Shown piece after piece: positions 1 to 6,636 of a stretch of DNA of 8,005 bases. The notes under the pieces were generated by a model. The model was not told where the DNA came from, did no database searches, and saw only the letters and a program-made list of their open reading frames with translations. Origin of the DNA: Chloroflexota bacterium (GTDB lineage Bacteria > Chloroflexota > Dehalococcoidia > Dehalococcoidales > JAHJRU01); the NCBI GenBank assembly GCA_018830745.1, contig JAHJRU010000187.1, positions 1 through 8,005 on the forward strand, given 5' to 3'. Numbering within the stretch: position 1 is the stretch's first letter; each line of letters opens with the position of its first letter. A program made the translations under genes and the position numbers.

Positions 1-822
1 AATAACGTTGGAGTGGATACCAGCCAGATAAAGATCAAACAAAATGTAAAGAGCGGGCTAGTGCTGGGCTTAACAGATCGAAAGGGGAACAGAGCTCTAT
101 ATGTAGAGCCAGGAGCAAATAACCTCTTAACTAAAGAGGATATCGACCTAGAATACATTAAACAAGCTGAGCTTTTACACCTATCATCGTTTGTCGATGA
201 TGAACAATTTGAGATGCAGAAATTTGTTGTGAGTGAGATACCACAGTCTGTTAAGATTAGTTTTACACCGGGAGCAATATATACTAGGAAGGGAATTGAC
301 GCTGTCACCCCTATATTGGAAAGAACATATATTCTGTTTATTAACGAGAGTGAGATAGAAGAACTCGCGAATATGAAATATACGTATGCTGCGCGTCACT
401 TCCTTGACAAAGGCTGTCAGATAGTAGTTGTTACTCTAGGTAGAGGATCATCAAGAAAGGCAGATAGCCACCAGTTGACTTTCGACTTCAAGAATCACTT
501 GAAGATACTATCAACAGGTGGTTACACTGTTGACGATAACGGTAACGAACCATTCATGTTTGCCAGCTACGTAGCAGATTTAAATAATCAATATATAATT
601 GAATCAAAGCCAGGAGACAGAAAAGATACTACCGGCGCGGGTGATGCCTTTGCCACCGGATTTCTTTATGGACTGCTTAACGGCAAAGAATCTGAGGAAT
701 GTGGCCGTTTGGGCGACATTGTCGCCCAGTTCTCCATTACCAGAATAGGTGCCAGAGATGGCCTGCCCGCCCTTACTGAACTAACTCAGCGCTACCAGGA
801 GCTTTATCACCAGGGATTATAG
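1..822 (+). CDS. PfkB-family (ribokinase-like) carbohydrate or nucleoside kinase, 5' end missing
   Basis: ATP-dependent kinase of the ribokinase/PfkB fold, presumably cytoplasmic, phosphorylating a sugar or nucleoside hydroxyl; the substrate cannot be told. The reading frame is open from base 1, so the GTG at 13 is probably internal (Asn-Asn-Val-Gly-Val-Asp precedes and continues the fold). The family is usually 300-330 residues; 273 are visible, so roughly the first 40-60, including PfkB signature 1, lie outside. The diagnostic signature 2, DTTGAGDAF, is encoded at 625-651, with the anion-hole GAG and the catalytic-base Asp at 643-645. The VVVTLG strand that precedes the ATP site is at about 427-444. 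The segment between VTLG and DTTGAGD is longer than in ribokinase. The gene ends TAG at 820-822, convergent with clpP and overlapping it by 6 nt. The first ~600 bases are clearly AT-richer than the end. Family call is firm; specificity is unknown. Confidence 0.9.
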   Translation, partial: NNVGVDTSQIKIKQNVKSGLVLGLTDRKGNRALYVEPGANNLLTKEDIDLEYIKQAELLHLSSFVDDEQFEMQKFVVSEIPQSVKISFTPGAIYTRKGIDAVTPILERTYILFINESEIEELANMKYTYAARHFLDKGCQIVVVTLGRGSSRKADSHQLTFDFKNHLKILSTGGYTVDDNGNEPFMFASYVADLNNQYIIESKPGDRKDTTGAGDAFATGFLYGLLNGKESEECGRLGDIVAQFSITRIGARDGLPALTELTQRYQELYHQGL

Positions 823-1485
823 CTGCTTGGATTCCTTCGATTCCTTGGATTCCTTCGATTCCTTCGATTCCTTGGATTCCTGCTGCTTGGTCAGGATTTC
901 ATCTATAAGTCCGTACTCCACCGCCTGTTCCGGGTTAAGGTAGAAATCGCGGTCGGTATCATGAGATATCTTATCCAGTGACTGGCCGGTATGCTTGGAC
1001 AGAATATCCCTGATTATTTCCTGCATGCGCATAATCTCACGGGCGGCTATTTCGATATCTGACGCCTGACCCTGAGCCCCACCCATCGCCTGGTGCATGT
1101 GGATGGTGGCATTGGGCAAAGCATAGCGTTTACCGGGAGCTCCCGCGCACAGAAGCAATGTCCCCATGCTGGCTGCCAGCCCCACGCAGATAGTAGATAC
1201 ATCGGGACGTATCAACTGCATGGTGTCGTAAATAGCCAGGCCGGCACTGATGACACCACCGGGACAGTGAACATAGAGACTGATATCCTTATCCGGGTCC
1301 TCTCGCTCCAGGAAAAGAAGCTGAGCGATGATAACGTTGGCTACCTGGTCATTGATGGGCATACCCAGCATAACTATGCGCTCTCTCAATAACAGTGAGT
1401 ATATGTCAAAAGCCCGCTCTCCCCTAGTGCCGCTTTCGATGACCATCGGAATAACATTTGTCGGCTGATAAAACTGTTTTTCCAT
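817..1485 (-). CDS. clpP: ATP-dependent Clp protease proteolytic subunit ClpP
   Basis: Serine peptidase subunit that forms the tetradecameric degradation chamber working with ClpX/ClpC-type unfoldases in the cytoplasm. From the ATG at 1485 it is 222 residues. The catalytic triad is visible as Ser106 (ASMG), His131 (HMHQ) and Asp180 (DRDF), each five residues below E. coli precursor numbering. The PGG substrate-strand motif is at 75-77, preceded by Cys74 where Ser is usual. An upstream in-frame GTG at 1509 would add eight residues. I reject it because AAGGAGG sits 4 nt before the ATG and the predicted transcription start falls on the GTG. The last 20 residues are six ESK triplets followed by QL, an unusual charged tail replacing the normal short C-terminus. 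No clpX follows; the next gene is the convergent kinase. The core enzyme appears complete. Confidence 0.97.
   Translation of the reverse strand: MEKQFYQPTNVIPMVIESGTRGERAFDIYSLLLRERIVMLGMPINDQVANVIIAQLLFLEREDPDKDISLYVHCPGGVISAGLAIYDTMQLIRPDVSTICVGLAASMGTLLLCAGAPGKRYALPNATIHMHQAMGGAQGQASDIEIAAREIMRMQEIIRDILSKHTGQSLDKISHDTDRDFYLNPEQAVEYGLIDEILTKQQESKESKESKESKESKESKQL
822..890. repeat. 9-bp tandem repeat in the clpP 3' end, flanked by a 9-bp direct repeat
   Basis: On the plus strand the unit GATTCCTT followed by C or G repeats five times in full from 830 to 874, and a sixth, diverging unit runs to about 882. On the clpP strand it encodes the Glu-Ser-Lys tail. The period is a multiple of three, so a gain or loss of units keeps the frame. 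The same 9-mer, GCTGCTTGG, stands at 822-830 and 882-890, exactly bracketing the tract. This gives the matching Lys-Gln codons just before the repeats and just before the stop. The tract starts within 8 bases of the kinase stop codon. It looks like slippage expansion rather than a mobile element. Confidence 0.9.
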
Positions 1486-1489
1486 TTTT

Positions 1490-1496
1490 CCTCCTT
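1490..1496 (-). promoter_or_regulatory. Shine-Dalgarno of clpP
   Basis: Read on the minus strand, AAGGAGG is followed by four A residues and the ATG at 1485. It is a full-length anti-SD match and decides the start over the GTG at 1509. Confidence 0.9.
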
Positions 1497-1514
1497 CGTA
1501 CTGTCCCACTATCT

Positions 1515-1523
1515 ATTATAACA
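1515..1523 (-). promoter_or_regulatory. Extended -10 promoter for clpP
   Basis: In the 62-nt gap between the Mo enzyme gene and clpP, the minus strand reads TGTTATAAT. This is a perfect TATAAT -10 (1520-1515) with the TGn extension (TG at 1523-1522). No good -35 stands at 16-18 nt spacing (the hexamer at 17 nt is ATACGA), which is tolerated for extended -10 promoters. The predicted start is about 1507-1509, giving a leader of roughly 22-24 nt that keeps the strong Shine-Dalgarno. It suggests clpP can be transcribed separately from the upstream genes. No heat-shock-type inverted repeat (CIRCE) is seen. Confidence 0.65.
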
Positions 1524-1547
1524 AAATTTCAGATAAATCGTATGACA

Positions 1548-3602
1548 TTAATCTCTGGTTACCCGACATATAGCGGCTTTATAACCGGGATAGGCGGATA
1601 TCGGGTCTCTGGCGTCACCATCAGTCAGCAGGTTAACATTAGCCTCTTCCCAGCCATGCGGAATGCTGACCACCCGGGGGTGAATATCATCGGTAACCTT
1701 AGCCCTGATTCTCAGGCTTCCCCTCGGCGACTCCACGATTACCCAGTCGTCCGTGGCTATGCCCATGTTTCGGGCGGTATCAGTATTGATTTCTACCGCC
1801 GGATATGGTGCCAGTTTTCTCAGACGCGCCACATTTCTATGCCGGGAATGGGTAAAGGGGCCCACTCTGGCGCCGGTAGTCAGTATCAAAGGGTAGTCCT
1901 CTGCCAGTTCAGGGGTTCCCACTAAAGCCGGCAACGGCTCGGTAAACTCCGGCAAGGGGGCATACCCATAGCCCTCTAATGTCTCAGAAAACAGCTCCAC
2001 CTTGCCTGAGGAAGTCTTTAACCCCTTCTCCAGGTATTTTTGTTTCTGACCCATATTACCGTACCACACTCCACTCGGGTGTTCTCTAAGCTGTTCAATG
2101 GTTATTCCGGAGGGCTCAAGCAAATCATTTATAAGTTCATCGGTAGTCTGCCAGGGGAAATATTCAGCATATCCCATCCTCCGGCCCAGTTCCGCCCATA
2201 TCTGCCAGTTATCCCGGCATTCGCCCAGTGGCTCGACTACCTTGTTCGCCAGCACTGCCATCGGCAAGCCGACAAATTGATAGTCTTTTAAAATATCACC
2301 TTCCCAAAAAGTAATAGAGGGCAGGAAGACGTCAGCCAGCCTGGCGGTCTCACTCATAAACAGGTCCGATACCACCAGAAAATCCAGCTGGCTCAGCGCC
2401 TGCTTGACCTTATTGCTATCGGGCCAGATTAAAGCCGGATTAGAGCCGTGAACAATCATCGCTTTTATGGGATACGGCTTTCCGGTAATTATGGTCTCAG
2501 CCAACGGCAGGCAGGTTGATTCCCCCACAAACCGATTATATACCGGATAATCAATGCCCACTACCTCGCTGGTGTCTACATTGCCCTTCACCCTGAGCTG
2601 TGCCATTCTGAGTGTCGCCAGGTAGACATTACCCCCAGGTACATCCAGATTGCCGGTAATAGCCATCAGAATAGCGGCCGCCCGACTGTTCTGTACCCCG
2701 CCAAGGCAATGGTCCAGTGCCACACCCTGGGCGATAGCGGCCGGCTTGCTGGCGGCATACATGCGGGCAATTTCCCTGACGGTGTCAGCCGGAACCCAGG
2801 TAAGCTTCTCCACGTCCTCAGGACTATACTTTTTTACATGCTCCGCCAGTTTCTCAAAGCCCACCGTCCAGTTATGGACAAAATCCTGGTCATACAGTTG
2901 CTCCGCGATTATCACATTTATCATACCCAGCGCCAGAGCAACGTCGGTGCCTGGCCTGATCTGAGCGTGTATATCGGCTTCCTTGGCCAAAGGAGTCTTT
3001 CGGGGGTCAATAACTATCAGCTTAGCCCCGTTCTTTCTGGCTGGTGTAATCTGCACCATATCACAGATATTGGACTCCTGGGGATTGTAGCCCCAGAGCA
3101 CCATACATCGGCTGTTCTCAAAGCTGGGGAATAACCGCTGAAGCCGATTGCTTATGGTCAAACCGTGCCCCATAGCACCGGCGGCAAAGCAAAGAGAAGC
3201 GGTGGAAGTATGATTGGGAGTACCATACAGACTGCAGAAGCGACTGGCCACCCTCCCCACCGGGGTACCGATAAACGGATTGCCCATATGAGTTGCCATG
3301 GCTTTGGCACCATACTTCTCTTTCACCATGGTCAATTTATCGGTGATGATATCAAACGCCTCATCCCAGGTAATCGGCTGCCAGTCCCCGTTGGCGCGCT
3401 TTAACGGAGTGGTCACCCTGTCCGGTGAATACAACCAGTCCACTATCCCCTGCGCCTTTACGCATAGATGATTGTAAGGGTGGTCCTCCATTGCCGTGAC
3501 CTTGATTAACCTGCCGTCACGTATATGAGCGTCTATCCCGCAGCATTGCATACACATGTTGCAGACGCTCTTTATGATTTTGACATCGCTCTCTGTTGGC
3601 AT
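1548..3602 (-). CDS. Molybdopterin-dependent oxidoreductase with N-terminal [4Fe-4S] domain (DMSO reductase superfamily)
   Basis: A 684-residue bis-MGD (Mo or W) enzyme. The N-terminal cluster domain has C14-x2-C17-x3-C21-x25-C47, with Lys49 in the C-x-K position seen in formate dehydrogenase H, where that Lys links cluster and cofactor. The central molybdopterin domain runs from about 55 to 460. Cys138, in the ASLCFAAGAMG stretch, sits where the protein ligand of Mo is expected. The C-terminal dinucleotide-binding domain is at about 565-680, with HGWEEANVNLL near 650. There is no Tat twin-arginine signal, so it is presumably cytoplasmic. Acetylene hydratase has an Asp directly after the second cluster Cys; here it is Met18, arguing against that activity. 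The ATG directly abuts the tig stop, so the two are probably translationally coupled. No electron-transfer subunit lies alongside. Family is certain; substrate is unknown (thiosulfate/polysulfide reductase-like, formate dehydrogenase-like or another hydroxylase or reductase). Confidence 0.92.
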   Translation of the reverse strand: MPTESDVKIIKSVCNMCMQCCGIDAHIRDGRLIKVTAMEDHPYNHLCVKAQGIVDWLYSPDRVTTPLKRANGDWQPITWDEAFDIITDKLTMVKEKYGAKAMATHMGNPFIGTPVGRVASRFCSLYGTPNHTSTASLCFAAGAMGHGLTISNRLQRLFPSFENSRCMVLWGYNPQESNICDMVQITPARKNGAKLIVIDPRKTPLAKEADIHAQIRPGTDVALALGMINVIIAEQLYDQDFVHNWTVGFEKLAEHVKKYSPEDVEKLTWVPADTVREIARMYAASKPAAIAQGVALDHCLGGVQNSRAAAILMAITGNLDVPGGNVYLATLRMAQLRVKGNVDTSEVVGIDYPVYNRFVGESTCLPLAETIITGKPYPIKAMIVHGSNPALIWPDSNKVKQALSQLDFLVVSDLFMSETARLADVFLPSITFWEGDILKDYQFVGLPMAVLANKVVEPLGECRDNWQIWAELGRRMGYAEYFPWQTTDELINDLLEPSGITIEQLREHPSGVWYGNMGQKQKYLEKGLKTSSGKVELFSETLEGYGYAPLPEFTEPLPALVGTPELAEDYPLILTTGARVGPFTHSRHRNVARLRKLAPYPAVEINTDTARNMGIATDDWVIVESPRGSLRIRAKVTDDIHPRVVSIPHGWEEANVNLLTDGDARDPISAYPGYKAAICRVTRD

Positions 3603-4898
3603 TTATTTCTCCTCTCCGGCGGGAGCCCCGGCTATCTCCACCAGCCGCTTAACCGTATTCTGCCTTTGCAGCCACCGCCTGATAGATTCTCGGTACTGGG
3701 GCGTATTAAACAGGTCTTTAATCTTATCTTTATTCTCCGCATCAGTGGTTGTCAAGTTTTCAATCTCGGCGTCTATCTCCGAATCACCAACCTCGACTTT
3801 CTCGACGTCCGTCACCTCAGCCAGCACCAGCGACTGGCTAACGTTCTCACCGGCTTGCGGACGCAGTTCCTCTCTCAGCTGTTCCTCGCTTTTGCCAATA
3901 TAGCTGAGGTAATGTTCCACGTCCTGCCCGGTCATCTGCCAGCGCCTCAACTGCTCATCGATAAGGCGGTTAACCTCCATCTCTACCAGCACCGGAGGGA
4001 ACTCCACCTGCGCCTGGTCCGTCACCGCCTTCACCACCTTATCCGCATGTTCCACCACCGCATTCTCTTCGGCTCTATTGCGGATGGCGGTAGTGATTTT
4101 TTCCTTCAATGAGTCCAGCGTTTCCACCTCGGCATCAACCTGTCGGGCAAACTCGTCATTTAGCTCAGGAAGCTGTTCCTGCTTTACTTCCGTAACCTTC
4201 ACCTTAAAATCGGGCTCTTTACCGGCCACCTCACTCTTGGCGTAATCATCCGGGAATTTAAGGGGAAACTCTTTTTCCTCGTCCAGCTTCATCCCGACCA
4301 GTTGCTCGGCAAATCCCGGCACCGGTGTGGGGGCATCCTGGACTACCTGATACTGAGCCTCCTTCTGGTTAATGAAAGGCTCATCTTCAAGATGACTTTC
4401 GATGTCCATAACCACTAAATCACCGTAGCCCACCTCACGCACGACAGGCTCCCAGGTGGCATAGGAGTGGCGCAGGCGCTCTATTGTCTGGTTCGTATCA
4501 TCTTCGGTTACTTCCACCGTTTGCGGCGCCACCCGGACATTAAGGTAATCGCCCAGCTCAACGGTAGGTTTCAGCGGCACAGTAGCCTTGAACACCACCG
4601 GGTCAAGCTGCGTTACTTCAATCTGGGGATGGGCAAACGCCTCGATATCCTGCTCCAGGATGGCGTTTTCACAGGCTTCGGGTATTAGATGTTCCAGCGC
4701 GTCATTAAAAAGCGCTTCCTTCCCCAGGTACCCCTCCAGCACATCACGCGGTGCCTTTCCCTTGCGAAAGCCCGGAACATTAGCCTTCTTCACCAGGCGG
4801 GAATAAGCCTTCTGGAGCTCCGCCTCGACCTCAGTCGGCTCCATCTCCACGGTTAAGAACGCCTGGCTGTTCTCTTTTTTATCTAGAGTTACTTTCAT
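3603..4898 (-). CDS. tig: Trigger factor, ribosome-associated chaperone and peptidyl-prolyl isomerase
   Basis: Binds near the ribosomal exit tunnel and shields nascent chains. Its 431 residues match the usual length (E. coli 432). The N-terminal ribosome-binding domain carries the signature GFRKGKAP at 43-50, in the same register as E. coli. The FKBP-like PPIase domain spans about 150-245, with YGDLVVMD at 158-165 and GFAEQLVGM at 195-203. The Gly-rich loop before the latter is degenerate (QDAPTPVPGF), so isomerase activity may be weak. The helical chaperone arms run from about 250 to the end. The ATG at 4898 has GGGGGTGG (4910-4903) just upstream as ribosome binding site, 27 nt after the crotonase stop. 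In many bacteria tig is followed by clpP and clpX; here a molybdoenzyme gene separates tig and clpP. Confidence 0.97.
   Translation of the reverse strand: MKVTLDKKENSQAFLTVEMEPTEVEAELQKAYSRLVKKANVPGFRKGKAPRDVLEGYLGKEALFNDALEHLIPEACENAILEQDIEAFAHPQIEVTQLDPVVFKATVPLKPTVELGDYLNVRVAPQTVEVTEDDTNQTIERLRHSYATWEPVVREVGYGDLVVMDIESHLEDEPFINQKEAQYQVVQDAPTPVPGFAEQLVGMKLDEEKEFPLKFPDDYAKSEVAGKEPDFKVKVTEVKQEQLPELNDEFARQVDAEVETLDSLKEKITTAIRNRAEENAVVEHADKVVKAVTDQAQVEFPPVLVEMEVNRLIDEQLRRWQMTGQDVEHYLSYIGKSEEQLREELRPQAGENVSQSLVLAEVTDVEKVEVGDSEIDAEIENLTTTDAENKDKIKDLFNTPQYRESIRRWLQRQNTVKRLVEIAGAPAGEEK
3609..3617 (-). promoter_or_regulatory. Shine-Dalgarno of the Mo oxidoreductase inside the tig 3' end
   Basis: GGAGAGGAG on the minus strand lies in the last codons of tig, 6 nt before the ATG at 3602. 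The tig TAA (3605-3603) and the ATG are directly adjacent (TAAATG), an arrangement typical of translational coupling. Confidence 0.8.
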
Positions 4899-4925
4899 CT
4901 TACCACCCCCAATATAATCGAAGTT

Positions 4926-5672
4926 TCATTCATCCTCAAATACCGGCTCCCTCTTTTCCTTGAAGGCTTTGACTGCTTCATGGTAGTCATCGCTGAGGAA
5001 TAGATGACGAAGTGTCGCCCGTATATAATCGTAGTGCGGCGTATTAATCAATCCCCACTTCAGGGCGTGCTTGGTATACTTTATCGACTGCGGTGACATC
5101 CGGGCAATCCGTTCCGCCATCTCCAGAGCCACCGGCATAAGCTGTTCCCGGGGCACTACCCTGTTCACCATACCAATGCGGTAAGCCTCATCAGCGTCAA
5201 AGTGCTCACAGGTGAAGAGCAATTCGCTGGCTTTATTCCGGCCCACCATACCCGGCAAGAGCAGGATGGAACCCGGGTCGATAGCCCCAACCAGCGGCCC
5301 GGTAAAGCCCATAATGGTATTCTCCGCGGCAATGATAATATCACACACTAAAGCTATTTGCAGACCGTAACCCAGCGTATGACCGTGTATGGCAGCTATG
5401 AGTGGCTTTTCACAGGCGGCTAGCCGCCCCTCGCTGAAATTTATCAGTTTTCCTATTTCCTCATCGGAGGCAGCCATATCATGACCGGTGGAAAAAGCCC
5501 GCCCCGCCCCGGTCAGAATCACTACCCGCACCTGTTTATCGTCCTCAAGCTCCCCTACCGCCTCGGATATCTCCCTGATAAGGGTAAAATCGACCGAATT
5601 CATTACTCTGGGCCGGTTCAAGGTAACAATACCGGTGCGATTCTTCTTCCCCACTAGGACAGTCTGGTACAT
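4926..5672 (-). CDS. Crotonase / enoyl-CoA hydratase-isomerase family protein lacking both canonical catalytic Glu
   Basis: A 248-residue single-domain crotonase, acting on an acyl-CoA in the cytosol. Oxyanion-hole regions are kept: AFSTGHDM at 59-66 (CoA side) and HGHTLGYG at 96-103. In classical hydratases the motifs GGGCE and FGQPE provide two Glu residues. Here they read GYGLQ (Gln105) and MGFTG (Gly125), so neither Glu is present. Asp132 replaces the Pro of the usual IPG and is the most obvious acidic residue near the site by alignment. A simple 2-enoyl-CoA hydratase is therefore unlikely; an isomerase, hydrolase, decarboxylase or lyase on a CoA thioester fits better. The ATG at 5672 is preceded by GGTGAGG (5687-5681), which overlaps the stop codon of the MBL gene. 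Family is confident; my alignment of the catalytic positions is by eye. Confidence 0.9.
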   Translation of the reverse strand: MYQTVLVGKKNRTGIVTLNRPRVMNSVDFTLIREISEAVGELEDDKQVRVVILTGAGRAFSTGHDMAASDEEIGKLINFSEGRLAACEKPLIAAIHGHTLGYGLQIALVCDIIIAAENTIMGFTGPLVGAIDPGSILLLPGMVGRNKASELLFTCEHFDADEAYRIGMVNRVVPREQLMPVALEMAERIARMSPQSIKYTKHALKWGLINTPHYDYIRATLRHLFLSDDYHEAVKAFKEKREPVFEDE

Positions 5673-5680
5673 AGGTTCAA

Positions 5681-5687
5681 CCTCACC
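5681..5687 (-). promoter_or_regulatory. Shine-Dalgarno of the crotonase gene overlapping the MBL stop codon
   Basis: GGTGAGG on the minus strand contains the TGA stop of the MBL gene (5685-5683) and stands 8 nt before the ATG at 5672. It ties the two genes together as one transcript and probably couples their translation. Confidence 0.7.
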
Positions 5688-6636
5688 TTTTTCTCTGCCC
5701 AGCAGTTTCAGCGCGGTGCTTGTCCTGATGATACTTTACGTAAGCCGCGGCATATACCTGCATATTGCTCATAAGGTAATCATATAAGGGTATGTTTCCC
5801 CTGGCTAGCTCTATTTCATCGCGGAACCTGTCTGCCATCCTCTCCGCTATGCTTTCGGCAGCGTTCTCCCGTAACGCTGCAGTCACTATGTCATCCCAGA
5901 TAAGTGCCTTCTCCCTGGCTTGCTCCAGGTTGTCCTGAACCGCACTGGTCACGCCGAAGTGCGAGTAGTATAACCTGCTTGGATTAAGCTTCATCAGCCT
6001 ATCAATCGTAGCCACATACTGCTCCAAATCAAAGGCGGGAGGAGTATTAACGGGCAGTATTATCTTTCCATCTGCCATCAGAGAGCCAGCCGCCTCCCCT
6101 GAAAATACCCCCCCGTTCCGTGTTTCAAAGATACAAATATGGTTTGGTGAATGCCCCGGGGCATCAATGATTCTTAGCGTTTGCTGGCTACCAAGCTCAA
6201 TGGTATCACCGTCATGCACCGCCTGTACCCGTGATGAGGGAACGGCAACCACCTGGCCCACCTTGCCCCAGAAACCATCCCCCTGGACTTTCCTCATGCT
6301 ATTTATCAATCTCTGGGGATCTACCAGATGCCTGATATCCATATGGTGCGCTACCACTTTAGCCTTGGGCATGTGGGTCAGGAGCACCCCTGCCCCACCG
6401 GAATGGTCCAAATGGATGTGAGTCACAACTATATAGTCGATATCTTCGGGTTCGACCCCAGCCGCTCTTACTCCGTTAAGAACGCTATCGACAGAACTTG
6501 GCGGCCCAACCTCAACTAAGGCTTTCTTCTCTTCATTGATTAAGTAGACCGAGCCCGACCTCGGTATGGAATAAACCAGGTTATCAATTAAATAAATGTT
6601 TTCCGCTACTTCATCTCTATCGGCCATATTTCTCAA
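5683..6636 (-). CDS. Metallo-beta-lactamase-fold metal-dependent hydrolase
   Basis: A 317-residue MBL-superfamily hydrolase, probably dinuclear zinc or iron, cytoplasmic (no signal peptide). The metal motif THIHLDH places ligands His73, His75, Asp77 and His78. Further ligands are His162 (APGH), Glu181 (SGEAAG, where the bridging residue is more often Asp) and His226 (YSHFG). This is the glyoxalase II-like layout, often thioester or lactone hydrolysis. A helical extension of about 80 residues follows the last ligand and ends in a basic tail. Two starts are possible: TTG at 6636, overlapping the aspS TGA by 4 nt with GAGGG (6645-6641) 4 nt upstream, or ATG at 6627 with only a weak purine run. 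The ribosome-site spacing favours TTG. The crotonase neighbour makes a CoA-thioester substrate plausible, but that is inference. Confidence 0.9.
   Translation of the reverse strand: MRNMADRDEVAENIYLIDNLVYSIPRSGSVYLINEEKKALVEVGPPSSVDSVLNGVRAAGVEPEDIDYIVVTHIHLDHSGGAGVLLTHMPKAKVVAHHMDIRHLVDPQRLINSMRKVQGDGFWGKVGQVVAVPSSRVQAVHDGDTIELGSQQTLRIIDAPGHSPNHICIFETRNGGVFSGEAAGSLMADGKIILPVNTPPAFDLEQYVATIDRLMKLNPSRLYYSHFGVTSAVQDNLEQAREKALIWDDIVTAALRENAAESIAERMADRFRDEIELARGNIPLYDYLMSNMQVYAAAYVKYHQDKHRAETAGQRKR

Noticed and set aside
822..890. CRISPR array or mobile-element terminal repeat
   Set aside because: The units are 9 bp with no spacers, in frame within clpP, and there is no transposase or target-site duplication; it is a coding minisatellite.
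1485..1509. Longer ClpP starting at the GTG at 1509
   Set aside because: The strong AAGGAGG lies inside that extension, 4 nt before the ATG at 1485, and the predicted promoter would place the transcript start on the GTG itself.
1458..1925. 155-codon open frame on the plus strand
   Set aside because: It is antisense to the Mo enzyme C-terminus and crosses the clpP promoter; it shows no family motif and no ribosome site.
1548..3602. Acetylene hydratase as the identity of the Mo enzyme
   Set aside because: The Asp that follows the second cluster Cys in acetylene hydratase is Met18 here.
3525..4112. 195-codon open frame on the plus strand
   Set aside because: It is antisense to tig and the Mo enzyme start, rich in Leu/His/Arg as expected of a complementary-strand shadow, with no recognisable domain.
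4899..4939. Possible promoter before tig: TTGAGG (4939-4934), 17-nt spacer, TATATT (4916-4911) on the minus strand
   Set aside because: The hexamers and spacing are reasonable, but the start would fall around 4904, leaving about 6 nt before the ATG and removing most of the ribosome site. It is likely chance in an AT-rich gap.
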